Below, one piece after another: positions 10,766 to 21,999 of a stretch of DNA of 64,000 bases. The stretch comes from Ectobius pallidus (Eukaryota > Arthropoda > Insecta > Blattodea > Ectobiidae), in NCBI GenBank assembly GCA_964059195.1, contig CAXKWD010000009.1:45355160-45419159 (forward strand), in the 5' to 3' direction. Position 1 is the first letter of the stretch, and each line of letters opens with the position of its first letter. Under the pieces are notes generated by a model that saw only the letters and a list, made by a program, of their open reading frames with translations, was not told the DNA's origin and searched no databases. The translations under genes were made by a program, and so were the position numbers.

Positions 10766-13200
10766 CATCATCATCATCATCATCATTGGCTTTACGGCCC
10801 TTATAGTTTAGCCTTAGCCTCCCATAGAACAGCCGACCAATCACTTCTGTCTCGTGCTCGCATTCTCCATCTTTTGATTCCAGCTTTTATTAGGTCATCT
10901 TGAACATCATCCAACCATCTCAGCTTGGGACGACCGACTTTCCTCCTACCTACTGGTGAATCATCTAATACAGCTTTAGGTGTGCGATTTTTCTCCATCC
11001 TCATTATGTGTCCCAGCCACTCTAACCTTCTGAGCTTTATACCAGTAACAATATTAATATCTTTGTATAATTCATATAATTCTGCATTTGTTTTAATTCG
11101 CCAGATACCTTGCTCACAGGTAGGCCCGTAGATTTTCCGTAATACTTTTCTTTCCCAGGCATTTAGGATTTTTATTGCCCCATCAGGCAGAGTCCAAGTT
11201 TCACTTCCATATACTACTAGGTACTATAGGTTTAATGATGGTTTTGTATATTCTTATTTTGGCTTTTCTTGAGATACATCTGGACTTCATAGTTTTGTTC
11301 AGTGCCCATAGACCTCGATTCCCAGCTGCAATCTTCTCTTTTATATCAATCATAACTTCACTATTATCTTTCACCATGGAGCCTAAGTATTTGAAACAGG
11401 AGACTCTATCAAAATTGGTATTATTTAGGTTAACCTTATTGCTACTACCCTTTTTCATATTGTACATGTATTTAGTTTTATCTATATTGATTTCCAGGCA
11501 AGCGTTGAGTGCTTCGTCTTCTATTTGTTTGAGAGTTTCCTCCATTATGCTTTCACTGCGTGATAAAATAACGACATCGTCCGCATATGCCATATATTGT
11601 GCCATTCTGTTAATAATTGTGCCATTCTGTTAATAATTGTGCCTTCTGGATTTATGGTTATCTTCTGAATAATTCTATGCAATCCAACATTGAACAGCAT
11701 GGCAGATAGGGCATCACCCTGCCTGATGCCAACAAAAGTTCTAAAACTTTCTGAAAGTCTATTTTGTATTTTAACTTTGTTCTGAGTTTGTGACAATGTT
11801 ATTTTAACTAAGTTTATTAATTTATTGGGTACTCCAAATTCGGCTAAGGCTTCTAAAATGTAAACTCTGCTAATACTGTCAAAAGCTTTTTTAAAATCAA
11901 TATATAATTGGTGCAGGGGCAAGTTAAATTCATAAAATTTCTCTAAAATTATGCGTAGCGAAAATGTTTGATCAGTTGTTGATCTGCCCTTACGAAAGCC
12001 GCATTGATACTCTCCAATCGTTGCTTCTATGTATGGTTCTAGGTACTTAGATAATATGTTGGTAAAGATCTTGTATGTGGTGTTCAATAATGAAATGCCT
12101 CTATAGTTCATACACTCAAGTTTATTGCCTGCTTTGTGTATTGGGCATATGACAGCTGTATTCCATTCACTAGGCATTTGCTCTTGGTTCCATATGTCTA
12201 CAATCAGATTATGGATACACTTCCATAACTCCTTTCCACCCTTCTTGATTAGTTCTGCATTAATGGAGTCTTCTCCTGGGGCCCTATTATTTTTCATTTT
12301 CTTTATCACTCCGTATACCATTGTATTGGTTGGCGCTATTATGCAGGGGTCAGGTCCAAAATAGGGTATGTTTATATTGATATCTACTTGTCTTTCAGAG
12401 CTCAGGAGTTCACTGAAATATTCAGTCCATACTTATAGTAGTTGTTGTTCTCCTGTAATTAGGCTTCCATCTTTATTTTTGCATATCATCGTTCTTGGTT
12501 GAAATCCCTTCCTCTGTCTTCGGACACTTTCATAAAACTTTCTGTACTCATTTCTTCCAAATTTCTCATCCATATCGTATAATAAATTTTCTTCAAATAC
12601 TTTCTTTTTTAATTTACAAGTATTTTTAGCAATTCGCCTTCCTTCTTTATAGTTATCTGTTGCTGCTCTAGTTTTCTTTTGCAGCATGATCAATCTAAGT
12701 TCATTTCTCTTATCTATCGTCTCCTTACATTCTTGGTCAAACCAGTCATTCCTACTTTTATTTTGCGTAGTCTGAATTGTCTCTAAAGCAGATGTATGGA
12801 TATTTTGCTTGATAACATGCCATTTCTGTTCAATATTCATCTCCAGCATATTGTGTTTGTTGATATTATCTGTTACATTTCTTCCATAGTCGTTTGCTGT
12901 AGTGATGTCCTCAAGTTTATCAATATTGAATTTTGTGCATCTGCTATTAACAAAAGTAGCTAATCTTAATAATCTGGGTCTATATTTGACCCTTACCATG
13001 AAGTGGTCTGAATTGCAGTCTGCTCCCCTGAGCGTTCGTACATCTAGAATATCTGAGGCATGCCTTGCACTCACCAAAACATGATCAATTTGGTAGGTTG
13101 TGGAGCGATCCGGTGATATCCATGTTTGTAGGTGTATATATTTGTGAGGGAACTGCGTGCTGGAGATAACCATATCTTTAGCTACTGCAAAATCACATAG
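10766..13200 (-). mobile_element. 5'-truncated RTE-like LINE with 13-bp TSD
   Basis: The insertion is bounded by TATTTTATTCAAT at 10753-10765 and 13201-13213, an exact target-site duplication. The 3' end (left) is a short (ATG)n tail, which is typical of RTE-type LINEs that lack poly(A). The 5' end is truncated within the endonuclease. It landed inside the solo LTR at 8375-13402, so it is younger than that LTR. Confidence 0.8.
10801..13200 (-). pseudogene. LINE polyprotein: endonuclease C-terminus, reverse transcriptase, C-terminal GHVxRM-type tail
   Basis: Reading minus-strand pieces in order, 12433-13200 gives the end of an AP-type endonuclease (IDHVLVSARH, RGADCNSDHFMVRV). 11545-12321 gives reverse transcriptase blocks (KNNRAPGEDSINAELIK, NYRGISLLNTTYKI, QCGFRKGRSTTDQTF, LYIDFKKAFDSI, GIRQGDALSAMLFN). 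11201-11605 carries the catalytic YADD box (MAYADDVVILSRS). 10801-11004 is the tail (RRKVGRPKLRWLDDVQDD). The RT is split just before YADD by a 20-bp tandem duplication at 11601-11640, and there are other frame breaks. Family assignment to RTE/BovB-like LINEs rests on the motif set and the trinucleotide tail. Confidence 0.8.
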
Positions 13201-13513
13201 TATTTTATTCAATATAATTTTATTTAGAGTTTAAAAATAAGTTGTAGTTGTTTTCACTTTATTGAAGAGTCTTGGAATAATTTCCCAGCCACTAGTTTAA
13301 TTTGTCCTTTCCCCAGTACCTGTTACTCGTTTTGAGAGCCTCTGCGGGACAGCCTAACTTCCACGAATCCTGATCCATTGTTGTACTGGAAGTGTTGGGA
13401 CAATTCACAGATATGAGAAAAATCAGAGATAAACCATTCAACCAAACTATTCACGACAATTCTGAAACTGGAATGATAATTCTATCACACTGGCCGTGTG
13501 TAGGCTAAGATGG

Positions 13514-13610
13514 ACACGTGAAGTCAGAATGAAAAATTCAATGCCATAGCTGGGATTTGAACCAGGATCTTCGGCTATGGCATTGAATTTTTCATTCTGA
13601 CTTCATGTGT
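13514..13610. repeat. 37-bp-arm inverted repeat enclosing a B-box-like string
   Basis: Arms 13514-13550 and 13574-13610 are complementary with about one mismatch and enclose a 23-base loop. Read on the minus strand, the loop carries GTTCAAATCC, a good Pol III B box. It may be a head-to-head pair of tRNA-derived repeat ends, or a small foldback element. Confidence 0.7.
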
Positions 13611-15270
13611 TCAATTCTGAAACTATTGCATTACTTTAAAATAGTTAATTCTTGGTTGAGAACTGACTGGTTGGACTGACCTTGGATAGATACACCCCTA
13701 CAACCACATGTCCAATTCACATTATTAACACTTCACATGTAGATAGTTCTGTTGTTTCCGATGTTCACAAATTGTGATTTTTGAAAACCAAGTGAACATG
13801 ATTCCACAGTATTTTGCGTAGTTTGCTTTAGAGTGGTTTTGTTATTTTATTCTTTATTATTAGTTTTGTAATAATTATTTTTTCTTTTATTAGTAATTTA
13901 TTTATTTTATTTGTTGTTATATTACTGTATTTATTACAAGTTTCGGGTATGGATATTGAACCTCAACCAGGATGCTCTGAGTTTTCTCCAGTAAACAAGC
14001 ATAAAGAAGGTAAAAGTTTTCACACAGGAGAGAGAATCCAGATCATAAATATTTCAACAAAAATCTTGATATAGTTAAAACATAAATACTGCAGTTGCAA
14101 CGATGTCATCGTCATTGAGTGTGTCAGTCGAGAGTGCTTGTAGAATATTGAAAGAATACAGAGGTACTAAACTAAACTCCGTGGTGCTACATCCCTGGAG
14201 GAACTTGGCCTACCACCTGGCCGCTGCATCATCTACCACAGGCAGATGGCAGGATTGGGGAGGCATGTGGTCAGCATGCCGACACCCAGGGCCATTAATG
14301 GAATACAGAGGTACAGAAGAAGTCAAATCACTTCCAAAAACAAAACAACAAAAATAAAACTATAACACAAACAACTGATGATTTTACAAAGCCTATCGTA
14401 CATATTTTTTAGTTCCCTTTCCCCCCCCCCCATATTTTTATTTAACACTGAAGAGAAGTGTTTCTTACGTAAAAAACGATACAGACCTCCTGAACTTCAT
14501 TAGAACCAGATGCAAACATCACTTGAATCTCAAATGGATTTAATATATCACTCTTTAATTAAATCACCACTACAAATAAAATCAAAGGACCTACCTAAGC
14601 TAAATATTTCACGTCAGGGAAATGCTATTTGTAAATCACCCCATGCCATAATGGCTGACAATGGAAGTTAACATTACGGGAAAAGCAGTCCTCCAACACA
14701 CTGTTTAATGACGGATGGAAAAGGTATATAATGATTACTGAAAGCCCACATAACTTGTGTGAAATACTGGAAAGATTTAGGCTTCATCTCTGCAGGTCAG
14801 AGGCTTTGTACAATATAATGGTTTGACTACACACTAACATGATTCACGCTGTTCCAAGAAGAGGGAAGGAGGCTCTTAGGTAATTGCCTTATATACCTGC
14901 TTAACCCTTTGATTTCCAGCTATTTCCATAATTTTATCCAATCTGAGAAGTTCACACAATCTCCTTAGTAACGGGGTTAGAGAGAAGACAATTGTTTATA
15001 TTGATGCCGGTCTTGGTAACATGAGCCAAGCGGCCAATTTCCTGATCTCACATGCCTAAAGAATACACATTTTTATGTAACAATCAATTGTTTTAATTCC
15101 TTTAAACATCCTAAAATCCTCTCAAAAATGTAATACTGTCACAGCATAAAGTGAAGAAAAAAGAACCCAGAATTTTAAATTTAATTTTTTCCCCCAACAT
15201 CTTGGTAAATTTGAAGAAAAAGTAAATACGATGGTAAGGTTATAACCTAAAAAAGAAAGCGAGAAAGAAC
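13611..15270. other. intron sequence, no gene recognised
   Basis: The sequence is AT-rich. An ORF at 14103-14357 has no recognisable motif and looks like unlabelled repeat. There is a C-run at 14420-14430. Confidence 0.5.
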
Positions 15271-15275
15271 ACTAC

Positions 15276-15567
15276 CTGTGCTTTAAGAATGGTTATAGCT
15301 TCATTTTCCAATTCTAACTTCTTCAGTTTGTCTTTCAACTGTGTGAGCTCCTTATCCTTCTGAGTAATAGCTTCATCATTGTTCATGAGTTGGGCTGTCA
15401 TTCTATCTATCTTCTCTCTGAAACCACGAGCCTGAACTTCTTGGTAAGCACTGTTCTGATGCTCTTGGCTCTGTTGCTCTTTCTGAACAACCTCCAGCTC
15501 CTTCACAACATTCTGATAATCTTCTAACAGCCTCTGAAATCTCTTCTGTGCTTCATCTAGGCTTTGT
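15276..15567 (-). CDS. exon F of NEMO/optineurin-family gene (coiled coil before UBAN)
   Basis: The acceptor is TTTTTTAG (15568-15569) and the donor GTAGT (15271-15275). Its 292 bases complete a split codon from the previous exon and end in phase 0, exactly matching the next exon. The encoded ~97 residues are strongly heptad-rich (QSLDEAQKRFQRLLEDYQNV, then IDRMTAQL and KELTQLKDKLKKLELE) and end AITILKAQ. In NEMO the residues LKAQ directly precede the UBAN heptads, and the same LKAQ-to-[VA][DE][IV]Y join is recreated when this exon is spliced to 7488-7669. This is the best argument for NEMO over other UBAN proteins. Confidence 0.8.
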
Positions 15568-15832
15568 CTAAAAAATAATTATGCAATTAGCAATCATTAA
15601 CATACAAAAGTACAGTCAATAATTACACCAAAGAATGCAACTACAACGTAAGTTCATGATCATGCTGGAACCATCATAAAGCAAACTTGAGAAGTCTTGA
15701 AAAACAATGAGAAAAGCTACTAATAGAAGTTTATTCTACAGAACAAATTTCTTTTCCAGGCAAGAACTGACTTGAACTTTTAGCTTAATACACTATTACC
15801 AAGACCACTTGGTTCTCCAGGGATGTTTAATA

Positions 15833-16610
15833 CACCATATGTGCTCGAATACTACCCGCATATTTTTTTTCAAAAATCGTGAATGAAAAACTGGGGCGCG
15901 GGTATTATTTGAGTACTGGACTCCTCTCATCTGAATTTCGACATTTGTACCATATCGGCTCAATATAGCATAATCCTTTGTGGTAGCATCACAGTATAGT
16001 ATTACAGTATCAAAGCTGTAATGAAAGGAAAATGAAGACGCTTTCTTGTGCATATGGTCTGCTGTGACTCATGACTGGTGGTGAAACAAAGCTTTATCTG
16101 CAAACAATGCAATACAAGCTGAACCACTAATTTGGGAAACATTCGGTCAAGTTCGGTGAATTTCCACAAGATTTTGACCTTGGGTTGGGTGCAGGTCATC
16201 ACATGTGATTCCCGTTGAACCAGCTGGATTCATGCATGAGAGTATTGTTGTTGTTGAAAGTGTTACACTGTGCGTATAAGACGGTGAGATTTTGGCTGGC
16301 TGTTACCATGCACATTATTTTTATAATTACATTTTAGCCTTTTATGTAAGACCTATGTAATGTTAATTATACAGTAACTTCTTGTGTTTTGTCCATTTTG
16401 TAGTGATGTAATAACACACCCACAGTAGTGAGTGTCAATTAAAAAAAAGATATATGCTCCAAGTGAATCATAAAGTATACGGTAACTGTTTAATTAAGAA
16501 TAAAACTGGAAAAATAATTTTATATATGGGTCCATAGGTTTCCTTTTTTCAAATTTCCTTTCGAAATATTTGGGTGCGAGAATTATTCAGGTTTATTCGG
16601 GTATATACGG
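15833..16610. mobile_element. TA-flanked MITE, family A copy 1
   Basis: The left end (CATATGTGCTCGAATACTACCCGC-like) and right end (TTCGGGTATATACGG) are inverted repeats of about 25 bp, matching copies at 58295-58962 and 59038-61172. Internal blocks such as AAAACTGGGG(C/T)GCGGGTATT are shared by all three. This copy has an extra ~110-bp internal segment near 16360-16480. No ORF. Confidence 0.7.
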
Positions 16611-17040
16611 TGTTTTCAGATAGCCCCTAAATTGGAAATCAAGTCTTGTTACTCAAAACACATGAGTCCACAAGTCCAGGTGTCCATTCTGTTCACATGA
16701 AGGGTAGACATAGTCGCTCGCTGGGTCGCTTCCAAAGAGAATTTCATGTATAACGACACTATTTTTAAGTGTAAAGGATCCACGAGTTCTGTCAATAAAG
16801 GCAAATATGATAGTTGTTTGGTCTTCACTCTTTTATCTCTTTTATTCATATAATCAATCCACGATTAATCTTCTCCACATCAGCCCTGGGAAAAGAGTAG
16901 CCTTGCTCACAGCCGACGACGGCAGCTGGAGGGTCTACAAATTGATATAAGGATTAATTATATCTGGTGCCCAATAACAAGAATCACAACGTAAGACCCG
17001 CGACAACGGTAACTTCTAATTATCCTCCCTAAAGTGTATA

Positions 17041-17711
17041 CGAAGAGCATCCATAAAGTGAGTTTCCCTGGGGCTGTTTACAGAAACAAAGCACAATTTC
17101 ATGAAAATGTTTATTGCAACAGATACTGCAAGAGTCCAGCTACTCTTCAAAATATTTGCTACCGGAATTGAGACATTTTTCATATTGTGAGACCACATTT
17201 TTTTTAATACCTGTGTTGTAGAACTCTGCTGCCTGGGATTTGAACCACTGTTTGACAACCATGTCCGCCTCTTTGTCACTCTCTGTCATTTCTTGAGGTG
17301 TAGGAAAAGATGGAAATCACTGAGAGCAAGATCCGGGCTGTAAGGAGGATTTTTAAACAACTCCCAGCATGACTCCTGTAGAGGTTCGAGTGGGAGGTGT
17401 TTAAACATTCACCCTATAGCCCTGACTTCAATCCCAGTGATTTCTATCTTTTCCTATACCTCAAGAAATGACGAAGAATGACAAAGAGATGGAGCTGGTT
17501 GTCACACAGTAGTTCAAATCCCAGGCGGCACAGTTCTACGACACAGGTATTCAGAAGTTGGTCCCAGGTATGAAAAATGTCTCAATTCTGAAAGCGAATA
17601 TTTTGAAAAATAGCTGAACACTTACTGTATCTGTTGCAATAAACATTTTCATGAAATTGTGTTTTGTTTCCGTAAATGGCCCCAGGGAAACTTACTTTAT
17701 GATGTGCCTTG
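17041..17711. mobile_element. mariner-like palindrome (two 3' halves head to head)
   Basis: The element is flanked by TA on both sides (17039-17040; 17712-17713) and has related tips (CGAAGAGCATCCATAAAG / CAAGGCACATCATAAAG). Both arms encode the C-terminal part of a mariner transposase in opposite directions away from a centre near 17370. The plus strand reads PYSPDFNPSDFYLF and the minus strand PPYSPDLALSDFHLF, the block carrying the third catalytic Asp of mariner DD34D enzymes. Both arms then continue into the A-E-F-Y-D-T-type tail. Neither arm holds the N-terminal DNA-binding domain, so the unit is non-autonomous. Confidence 0.75.
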
Positions 17712-18689
17712 TAGATGTGCTAGTATCTGTGGTGAGGTATGTAAGAGTATTAGACAAATATTTGGAGTGAGGCTAGGTATATTTCTGGAGAATATAGTGA
17801 CCACGAAATCAGCAGAGTAGTTGAAAACTGGAGCAATTCCAACCCAGGAAAAAGAATCATTTATGGAATAACTGTACCTCTTCAATGAGTTATAATAGAA
17901 AATTTGTCAATAACTAGTATTAAATATCGTTTGCTTATTACAGAGCAGCAAGTAGAAACACAAAATATTTGAAAATCTGTAACAAAAGTAATATTTCTCA
18001 CCACATTAATGAATCATTTTCATGAAGCAGTTTTGAGAAATCTTAATAACCTAGAAAACAGCATCTATCTTATTCTCAACACTTGTTACTCCTCTTTGTT
18101 AGCTGGTTACCTTAAACATGTTTCAGGAAGCCTTTAACCATTCTCAATTTGTACTTTTTTATATTCTTCTTTTATTGATATAGTACTGAATTTCTATAAA
18201 TCCCTGACTATACAATACACTATATTATATTTGACAGTGCGTGTGAAAATATTCCCTTACAAACAAATTAGGGGAATAAAATCAAACAATAAATGATCAG
18301 CCCTGTTTGTTTCGACTGAAACACAAGTTTTTCGTAAGCTATAATAGGATGCCTGTTAAGTTGGCAGGATTCTTAACGGAAATGTTCCCACTGCTTCCCA
18401 TTGTTAGATTGCAATGTTAAAAACATTACTGTGCTGTCAGTTACTATTTGCTATATAACTGGCGTTCAATGATATTTCCATATCCGGGCTGTATGGCCGT
18501 GATCTATCCGATGAAATTGCTGACGATTCGCCACGAACTGCGTCTGGCATCTTCAGAGCTCGTTACAGCTAGGTGGTCAGCTGCGAACTGCTGGCAAGTT
18601 CTCCAACACTGGTATTTATACTTCCTCTTTGCGCTCTGGTTGGTCGGCGCTCGGTTGTCGTGAACCATCCTCTCTCTCTTGATAGGTCC

Positions 18690-18906
18690 GAGTTTTGTGG
18701 GCCTGCATTTAGTTTTAGAAATGACAGGAATGCATGTTCTGTGCAATCTTTGCATTTCTTCTTTTTTATTAAAGTTGTTCGGGAGTTTTTGTATCTCGAT
18801 GGCTTCCCTGTATAATCTGGGGAGGTAATGTGTGGCAGAACTGAGAACTTCTGTTTCTTGAACCCGGATGTCATGGCCTGATTGTAGTGTGTGTTCTACA
18901 CTGCAG
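18690..18906 (-). pseudogene. PLE GIY-YIG protein, C-terminal fragment
   Basis: The minus strand reads SVEHTLQSGHDIRVQETEVL, LYREAIEIQKLPNNFNKKEE and HRTCIPVI. The E-x-A-L-x-x-G-H, R-E-x-I-E-I-x-K and N-N-F-N-x-x-E-E blocks are the usual end of Penelope-like polyproteins after the GIY-YIG nuclease core. The N-terminal RT is missing. Confidence 0.75.
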
Positions 18907-19012
18907 TCGCAGAGCCAAGCACCGACCAACCAGAGCACGAAGAGGAAGTATAAATAACAGTGTTTGAGAGCTTGCCAGCAGTTCGCAGCCAACCACCTAA
19001 CTGTAACGAGCT

Positions 19013-19047
19013 CTGAAGATGCCAGACGCAGTTCGTGGCGAAACGTC
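19013..19047 (+). ncRNA. hammerhead-like core in PLE pseudo-LTR
   Basis: CTGAAGA (19013-19019) is followed by GCCA...TGGC (19021-19024 with 19036-19039), then GAAAC and GTC (19040-19047). This is the order CUGANGA, stem II, GAAA, GUC of a hammerhead ribozyme. One extra T precedes stem II, and stem III is almost absent, as reported for PLE hammerheads that are thought to work as dimers. The inverted arm carries the same core on the minus strand (18521-18556), but with GAAT in place of GAAA. Confidence 0.45.
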
Positions 19048-19568
19048 TGCAATTTCATCGGATAGAACACGGCCATATGGCCTGGAAATGGAAATATCAC
19101 TATTTGCTATAATTTACAAAGAAGTAAAGTTATTCAAATCAGTCAAAAACATAAACATATGGAAAGATGATCTGGAAATAGTTTATATTAAAAAATTTGA
19201 AGGGTCTACTGTAGCTGGTACTGTAATTTCGTGACTACTGCTTTATGTGGTTACGTGGTCTGAAAGTTGTCTACGAATGATAGCACAATGCTCCCAACAC
19301 CATTATTTGTCCATCATGACAGCAAGGGACATGTTACATTAAAATTAATTCTATAATTCACTTTCTTAAGTAACAAATGATGTACAGATAGTCTAAATAA
19401 TGTATAATACTATTCACATAGTTAAGCAAGCGGAGCGTAAACACATCTAGAATAATTCAATTCTTATAATATGACCACTTTACAAAGGTCTTCCTGCCTA
19501 CGATAACAAAAGTATTAATATATAGTGGAAGAACAAAACGTGCACTGAATGAAAGGAGCAAAACTTAC

Positions 19569-19730
19569 TTTTTCTCAACACCAAGAGCTTGCTCTTGAGC
19601 CAGAAGATTTCTCAAACTGACAATTTCAGACTGTAATGTTGCAACGGTGTTCATATCTACATACTGCTTGTCTTTCCATTGCTGCATACTACCAGCTGCC
19701 ACTTCAAGCCAGCTGTCCAAGCTACTCAGC
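19569..19730 (-). CDS. exon E of NEMO/optineurin-family gene
   Basis: It is bounded by a CTACAG acceptor (ending 19731) and a GTAAG donor (19564-19568). Its 162 bases take one base to finish the codon left by exon D and leave two bases for exon F. The encoded segment (LSSLDSWLEVAAGSMQQWKD, then LQSEIVSLRNLLAQEQ) is predicted helical with a weaker heptad pattern at its start. The matching phases on both sides support the assignment. Confidence 0.75.
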
Positions 19731-20267
19731 CTGTAGAAAATCACCTATAATTACTGACCTATAAGCTTGATGACAACACACAAAAAGGCTCAACCTTAGG
19801 CAAGCTTTGTTAAAATTGAAATGGTAGGGTAATTTTCAGATATATCACTACTAGAATTTTAAATTCCTGCTCAATAACGGTGGAAGGAGCAAACAAGGAC
19901 TTAAATGCTAATAACAGTTTTTCTTATGAAGTATCCCAGCTTCTTCCTATTAAAATCCACTTCAACTTACATAGAAGACGTGTATAAAATCATACATGGT
20001 ACACAAGAGTAAATGGATTCCATTCACTTGAAAAATTTAGGATCCTCGGCTTCTATGACTCTCTTAACTCCTAACACAAATTACCGCAATATTAAACCGA
20101 CACTAAAATTTAAAAAATCTTAACTATAGACTTCTCATCATCATCAGGATCTTGTAGTAGTAGCCATGTCTTCCTCTTCATCGCTGTTCTCTTTAAATTT
20201 TCATATGACAGGACATCCATATCCTTTATAAACATATCCTTTATAGACTTCTAACAAAAATAATTTA

Positions 20268-20270
20268 GAA

Positions 20271-20307
<37 letters not shown>

Positions 20308-20321
20308 TTATTATTATTAAC
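20268..20321. repeat. (ATT)n microsatellite
   Basis: An almost uninterrupted run of ATT/TTA trinucleotides. Confidence 0.9.
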
Positions 20322-21590
20322 TATAACTATAAACCTTTCAAATTAAACAGGAAAATTGTTTTCAAATACAACTTTATACGTTCATACATAAACTGTCTTA
20401 ATTCATAAAATTTACATGAAACTTATTATAAGTAGCGCAGGCAATCTTGGGATATGTCATTGAACAAAACACCCAGCCTTTAAACTGGTGATCCAACGGG
20501 GAAGTACCAAACAGAACATATGACACGCTGCACTAAGTGGCCAAGTACAGTTCCTTCAGGAATCAATACCACAGCAAGACGTGCGTCGTGTTATCAGTTA
20601 AAACTTTAATCCACGTTTTCTGTGTGTTTTGTGACCATGAAATATGTGGTGTACGAAGAAGAATAGTAAAGATAAAAGCGTTGTTTTTCATTAGAAGACT
20701 GGAATAAGACTGAGAAACGTGAAATGTGTATAAAAAATAAAACTAACAATCATAGTGGAACATGTCCGTGTGTGTACAGCATTTTATGAGCGAGTGTCTC
20801 CTGAACTGGAAGACAAGGCACCTCTGTGGAGCGATGAGCTGTCTATGCGAGGAGAAGGAGGAAGTGTTATTTTTAAGTCACTCGCTTCAAAGCTTTCATT
20901 ACTAAATTCCATACCCCAAAATTGCTTGCGCGACTTATACATTATATTGTACATAGGTAAAAATAATAGCATTATGTATTAATATAATACAAGTTGCCTT
21001 TAACATTGCTGCGAGTAACACATGCTGAAATATATCCCCTGCAGTAAATACGAGAGACAACAATGGTTTTTAAATTTTGAATTATCATAGTATTTTCTCA
21101 GCTTTTTATTATTAAATGAGAAATTTCCTCAGCTTTTCCTGGCTTTCATTTATTTCATTGCGTAACTCTTTCCTGATATCCTTACCTAACTTTATATGTG
21201 TCACGCTGGAAGGTGGCAAGTTGCGAAAAGAAGGGTGAAGTGCTATTGAAAACGCTTCAAAGCTTCTACTAATAATTCTATACCCCCAAAATTTCAGTTC
21301 AGGAAATTTCGGGTGAAATATCTATGCAAATAAAGCCGCGATCGATGTAATGATCTCCAACTCCCGATGATTTCCTGTGTGAATTAATTCGTGGAGCAAA
21401 TGGTGGTGTTGAGCAAATCATGACAGTTTGTACATTCAAGGTTGAAAACATTTCTGGCGTAGCAGATTGTTCCTAAATTCTGTACTCTTTGGCTGTTCCT
21501 TTTGAGCAGTTGGCTGCACTGCTGTCCTGATACAATTTCCGATATATATTTCTTCCAGACAAGAAAATAAGTTATGAAAATAGTAAACTA
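20322..21590. other. intron sequence, no gene recognised
   Basis: Short ORFs near 20755-20982 overlap on opposite strands and have no recognisable domain. No splice-bounded exon compatible with the host gene was found. Confidence 0.5.
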
Positions 21591-21981
21591 CAGTAGAGTC
21601 CCACTATTCCGAACCCCGCTATTCCAAAAATCCGCCTATTCCAAACAGAGTTCAGAAAAAATACCAATTTTTTAAAATTTAAAACCACGTGAAATTAAAA
21701 AGACGTTCGTGAAAAAACGTACATTTATTGTTATACCAAGAAATTAAATAGAGACATACATAGAGCCTAAGCTTGATGAAAACGCCTGAAACAAAATTGG
21801 AATGAAAGCTGGTTACTTACAGCACACGTCGGCTCCATTTATACAATTCCCAGTAGCCTACATAATTTGTGCCTTAACAAGTCAATACGTTAATATTATT
21901 CATGAAATCTGCATATTCTGAATTCCCGCTAAACCGAACTGTGTTTAGTCCCAATTAGTTTGGAATAGCGGGACTCTACTA
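21591..21981. mobile_element. pogo/Tigger-like MITE, TA-flanked
   Basis: The left tip CAGTAGAGTCCCACTATTCC and the right tip (reverse complement TAGTAGAGTCCCGCTATTCC) form terminal inverted repeats. TA dinucleotides flank both ends (21589-21590; 21982-21983). The CAGTAGA... start and TA duplication are typical of pogo/Tigger-type non-autonomous elements. Further ATTCCGAA-like repeats lie just inside the left tip. No ORF. Confidence 0.75.
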
Positions 21982-21999
21982 TAATACATTTATGTTAAA

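Larger units (their letters stand above)
8375..13402 (+). mobile_element. solo LTR (interrupted by a LINE)
   Basis: The ends read TGTAAC...GGACA and are flanked by ATTC on both sides (8371-8374 and 13403-13406), a 4-bp TSD typical of Ty3/gypsy insertions. Outside the nested LINE (10766-13200) the sequence is alignable by eye with the LTR at 41953-43963. Shared blocks include the first 60 bases, the CCTAAGGGCTTGAATTATTTT block (9028 versus 42613), the GGGCAGGGTT-like blocks and the last 150 bases around GTTGTACTGGAAG. No internal retroviral region follows, so this is a recombined solo LTR. About 0.5 kb around 9640-10170 is extra relative to the other LTR. Confidence 0.65.
18459..19097 (-). mobile_element. 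Penelope-like element remnant with inverted pseudo-LTRs
   Basis: Two ~190-bp arms (18466-18662 and 18907-19097) are inverted relative to each other at roughly 85-90% identity by eye. Each has a TATAAATA box and a hammerhead-like core. Between them the minus strand encodes the C-terminal end of a PLE GIY-YIG protein. Inverted pseudo-LTRs around a truncated ORF are a known PLE configuration. Confidence 0.75.

Noticed and set aside
18448..19100. Overlapping ORFs on both strands as genes
   Set aside because: They arise because the two PLE pseudo-LTRs are inverted copies; only the middle part is protein-coding in origin.
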